Below, one piece after another: positions 6,338-8,395 of a stretch of 8,395 nucleotides of DNA. Positions within the stretch are counted from its first letter, which is position 1. Each line of letters starts with the position of its first letter. Source of the DNA: Desulfobacterales bacterium (GTDB lineage: Bacteria > Desulfobacterota > Desulfobulbia > Desulfobulbales > BM004). A model generated the notes under the pieces. That model worked only from the letters and a program-made list of their open reading frames with translations. It did no database searches and was not told where the DNA came from. The stretch covers positions 1-8,395 of the forward strand of contig JAAXQI010000137.1 of assembly GCA_012974315.1 (NCBI GenBank), in the 5' to 3' direction. A program made the position numbers and the translations under genes.

Positions 6338-6421
6338 TTGAGTGCACTGGCCCATGAAGTAGAAAAGATGTACTGGGAATATTCAAAGGCAAAAGCCACT
6401 GATACAAGACGAAACATTTGA
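6338..6421 (+). CDS. Possible small leader ORF ahead of the kinase
   Basis: A 27-codon frame starts at TTG 6338 behind GGTGGGG (6325-6331) and ends at TGA 6419-6421, immediately followed by TAA. A GTG at 6326 would make it 31 residues. The peptide is hydrophilic and charged (ALAHEVEKMYWEYSKAKATD in its middle) and resembles nothing I recognise. It is in the same frame as the kinase and stops 39 bases before it. It could be a translated leader, a decayed end of another gene, or chance. Apart from this and the candidate promoter, the 290-base gap 6171-6460 shows nothing else. Confidence 0.2.
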   Translation: MSALAHEVEKMYWEYSKAKATDTRRNI

Positions 6422-6446
6422 TAAAATGAAATAGTTGCCAAAATCT

Positions 6447-6452
6447 GGAAGG
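6447..6452 (+). promoter_or_regulatory. Ribosome binding site supporting the kinase TTG start
   Basis: GGAAGG stands 8 bases before TTG 6461. There is no ATG or GTG in frame between the TGA/TAA pair at 6419-6424 and this point, so the TTG is the only plausible start for the full PAS domain. Confidence 0.65.
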
Positions 6453-6460
6453 TCGAGCAA

Positions 6461-8152
6461 TTGAAAAAAATTGATAAAACAAAAGCTGAGCTCTTCAAGG
6501 AGCTGGAAGAGACAAAAAAGGTGGTTCAAGAATTAAATCTTTGTCAGGCTGAATTTGAAAAGTCCCGCGAGAGATATGAAAAACTTCTTGATTCAAGTCC
6601 TGATGCCATGATTTTTATCAATACGCTAAATGAAATTGTTCTTGTCAATGCACAGTTTGAGAAGATTTTTGGTTACAGCCAGGAAGAAATACTCGGTAAA
6701 AAACTCGATATCCTCTTGCAGGACAAGTTCAGGAAAAAACACAGCAAGATGGTCCAGAAGTTTTTTGAGAATCCCGATGTACGCTCCATGGGATCACATT
6801 TCGGGATATACGCAAAAAAGAAAGACGGAAATGAATTCCCTGCAGATATCAGCCTCAGCCCGTTACAAACCGACGAAGAACTTCTTATCATGGCAGATGT
6901 CCGCGATATCTCCAAACGAAGGGAGGCTGAGGAGCAAATTGAATTGAATTATTATATTCAGAAAGTGACAAATTCGATGCTCAAGATTTCATTGGAGCCA
7001 CTGTCACTGGAAGATCAGTTCGATCGCATTCTTGATCTGATTTTGAATGTGCCGCACCTGTCTCTTCAATCAAAGGGCGCGATTTTCTTAAAGTATCCTG
7101 AAGCTGAAATTCTTACCCTGAAAGCACAGCATGGTTTTACAGGAGCAGACCCGTTACCGTGTACTGAAATACCTCTTGGTCATTGTTTATGCGGTAAAGC
7201 CGCATCAATGTCAAAACTGATATATGCAGAAGATATGAAAGGTATACATGAGATTCATGATGTAGAGATGTTTCCGCACGGGCATTACTGCGTACCCATT
7301 GTCTCAGGTAAAAACCTTCATGGTCTTCTCAATGTCTACATCCAGGAAGGGCACAAACGTAGTGGTCGGGAGGAAGATTTTTTGACTTCTGTTGCAAGTG
7401 CCCTGGCAACAATTATTGAGCGGGATCGGACGGAACAGGAGAAAAAGGATTTGCAGCGGCAATTGACCCAGGCAGAAAAGCTGGCCGCGCTCGGAAGATT
7501 TACAGCAAATGTTGCCCATGAAATACGCAACCCCCTGACCTCGGTCGGAGGGTTTGCCAGAAGGTTGGACAAAACAATCCCTGAGAATACAAAAGAAAAA
7601 AATTATGCGAAGATCATTATTGCAGAGGTAACCAGGCTTGAAAAAATACTGAAAAATATCCTCAGTTTTTCCAGGGAGACAACCCCCAATATTACAGAAA
7701 ATGATCTTGGGGAAGTGGTTGAAAGGGTATTGTTGATGAATGAATACCTGTTCAAGGAAAAATTCATTGCCATAAAAAGGTCGCTCGAAAACCTGCCCAG
7801 GTTTCTCTTTGATAGTGATTTGATTATCGAGGTCCTGGAAAATATAGTTTTAAACGCAATTGACGTAATGCCCACTGGAGGGACTCTGACAGTAACCACT
7901 GAAAAGGGGGGTGGGCCTGGGAAGTCCAATGTATTTATTAGAATTCGGGATACAGGTGACGGTATATCCGAAGAGCAGATGAAAATGATTTTTGAACCAT
8001 TCTACACAACCAAGGCAGCAGAACATGGCACCGGTCTTGGCCTCTCAATCACCAAGAAAATTATGGAGTCTCTGGATGGTAGAGTTGAAGTTGAAAGTGA
8101 GGTGGGGAAGGGGGCAGAGGTAATACTTACTTTGCCATTTGTATTAAAATAG
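6461..8152 (+). CDS. Cytoplasmic PAS-GAF sensor histidine kinase
   Basis: This 563-residue kinase has no membrane span or signal peptide and should sense a cytoplasmic cue. Its order is: charged helix, probably coiled coil (1-38); PAS domain (about 38-155, with FGYSQEEILGK and a final DVRDIS); GAF domain (about 180-320); HisKA dimerisation helix with phospho-acceptor H353 in VAHEIRNPLTSVGG; and HATPase domain with N box N461/N465, G1 DTGDG (497-501), F box FEPFYTTK (511-518) and G2 GTGLGLS (523-529). All catalytic residues are intact. The GAF domain has an unusual Cys/His set: C234, H241-C-L-C244-G and H273-G-H275-Y-C277. There is no receiver or output domain and no response regulator gene within the window, so it is an orphan as seen here. 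The start is TTG, chosen from the ribosome site and the absence of alternatives. The cue and target are unknown. Confidence 0.95.
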   Translation: MKKIDKTKAELFKELEETKKVVQELNLCQAEFEKSRERYEKLLDSSPDAMIFINTLNEIVLVNAQFEKIFGYSQEEILGKKLDILLQDKFRKKHSKMVQKFFENPDVRSMGSHFGIYAKKKDGNEFPADISLSPLQTDEELLIMADVRDISKRREAEEQIELNYYIQKVTNSMLKISLEPLSLEDQFDRILDLILNVPHLSLQSKGAIFLKYPEAEILTLKAQHGFTGADPLPCTEIPLGHCLCGKAASMSKLIYAEDMKGIHEIHDVEMFPHGHYCVPIVSGKNLHGLLNVYIQEGHKRSGREEDFLTSVASALATIIERDRTEQEKKDLQRQLTQAEKLAALGRFTANVAHEIRNPLTSVGGFARRLDKTIPENTKEKNYAKIIIAEVTRLEKILKNILSFSRETTPNITENDLGEVVERVLLMNEYLFKEKFIAIKRSLENLPRFLFDSDLIIEVLENIVLNAIDVMPTGGTLTVTTEKGGGPGKSNVFIRIRDTGDGISEEQMKMIFEPFYTTKAAEHGTGLGLSITKKIMESLDGRVEVESEVGKGAEVILTLPFVLK

Positions 8153-8395
8153 GAATGAGGATCTCTTTAAGAACCTTTCTTGAGTCAAGATGTATAGACA
8201 TTTATAGTTTTGATTGCCGTCAATTAGCAACTTTTTATGTCCCAGAAAATAGGGGCAATGGATAGGTCTTTTCTACTTGACACTGTCAGACATATCAGCA
8301 GAAAAATGTACCATTTCATAGCCTGTTAATTAAATTATTGGAAGATTTTTTTGATTCGAGTAAATATTTCACGCCTACAATTATAAATAATATGC
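8153..8395. other. Gene-free 3' end of the window
   Basis: No coding frame of useful length or RNA gene is seen in these 243 AT-rich bases. There is a short inverted repeat TGACA-C-TGTCA at 8278-8288 overlapping a TTGACA (8277-8282), and a weak AAGAA/TTCTT hairpin at 8170-8182 without a T-run. Neither makes a convincing promoter or terminator. The stretch probably includes the upstream region of a gene beyond the edge. Confidence 0.5.

Noticed and set aside
8277..8305. Promoter starting with TTGACA near the window end
   Set aside because: The bases 16-17 bp downstream (CAGAAA, AGAAAA) are poor -10 matches and no gene follows in view.

Overview
The window looks like chromosomal DNA from an anaerobic Gram-negative bacterium, most likely a member of the Desulfobacterota (former Deltaproteobacteria). 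This is an inference from the gene styles: a rubrerythrin, a stand-alone PilZ protein of the type common in myxobacteria and sulfate reducers, a soluble PAS-GAF histidine kinase, and an ABC exporter half with an N-terminus familiar from that group. There is no rRNA, tRNA, CRISPR array, transposase or phage gene. Seven complete, intact protein genes are supported, plus the tail of an eighth.

Layout. Positions 1-120 (+) are the C-terminal end of an ABC transporter subunit, interrupted by an in-frame TAG at 28-30. Between it and the next gene lie two unrelated tandem arrays: twelve 7-bp units (108-191) and six 16/17-bp units (222-320). An intact ABC exporter half-transporter follows (340-2166, +) and is probably the partner of the broken subunit. 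A small PilZ protein (2368-2724, +) converges on a compact minus-strand operon, read as rubrerythrin (4845-4351), alpha/beta hydrolase (4344-3514) and Sir2 deacylase (3505-2771), with gaps of only 6 and 8 bp. Upstream of rubrerythrin is a second copy of the 7-bp repeat family, this time as two opposed arrays (4924-4958 and 4969-5003), including a perfect G-quadruplex motif. A membrane-anchored metallophosphoesterase (6170-5019, -) is divergent from a cytoplasmic PAS-GAF histidine kinase (6461-8152, +). The last 243 bases hold no gene I can support.

How the parts may work together. The two ABC genes probably form a heterodimeric exporter, which the TAG would damage if it is real. The rubrerythrin operon links peroxide detoxification to NAD-dependent protein deacylation and an esterase-type hydrolase; the link is inferred from spacing only. 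The kinase has no response regulator in view, so its partner lies elsewhere or beyond the window.

I see no clear undescribed multi-gene system. The least ordinary content is non-coding: the heptanucleotide repeat family at two separate loci, the 16/17-bp array beside one of them, and the interrupted ABC gene. No convincing intrinsic terminator (GC-rich stem plus T-run) was found in any intergenic gap.
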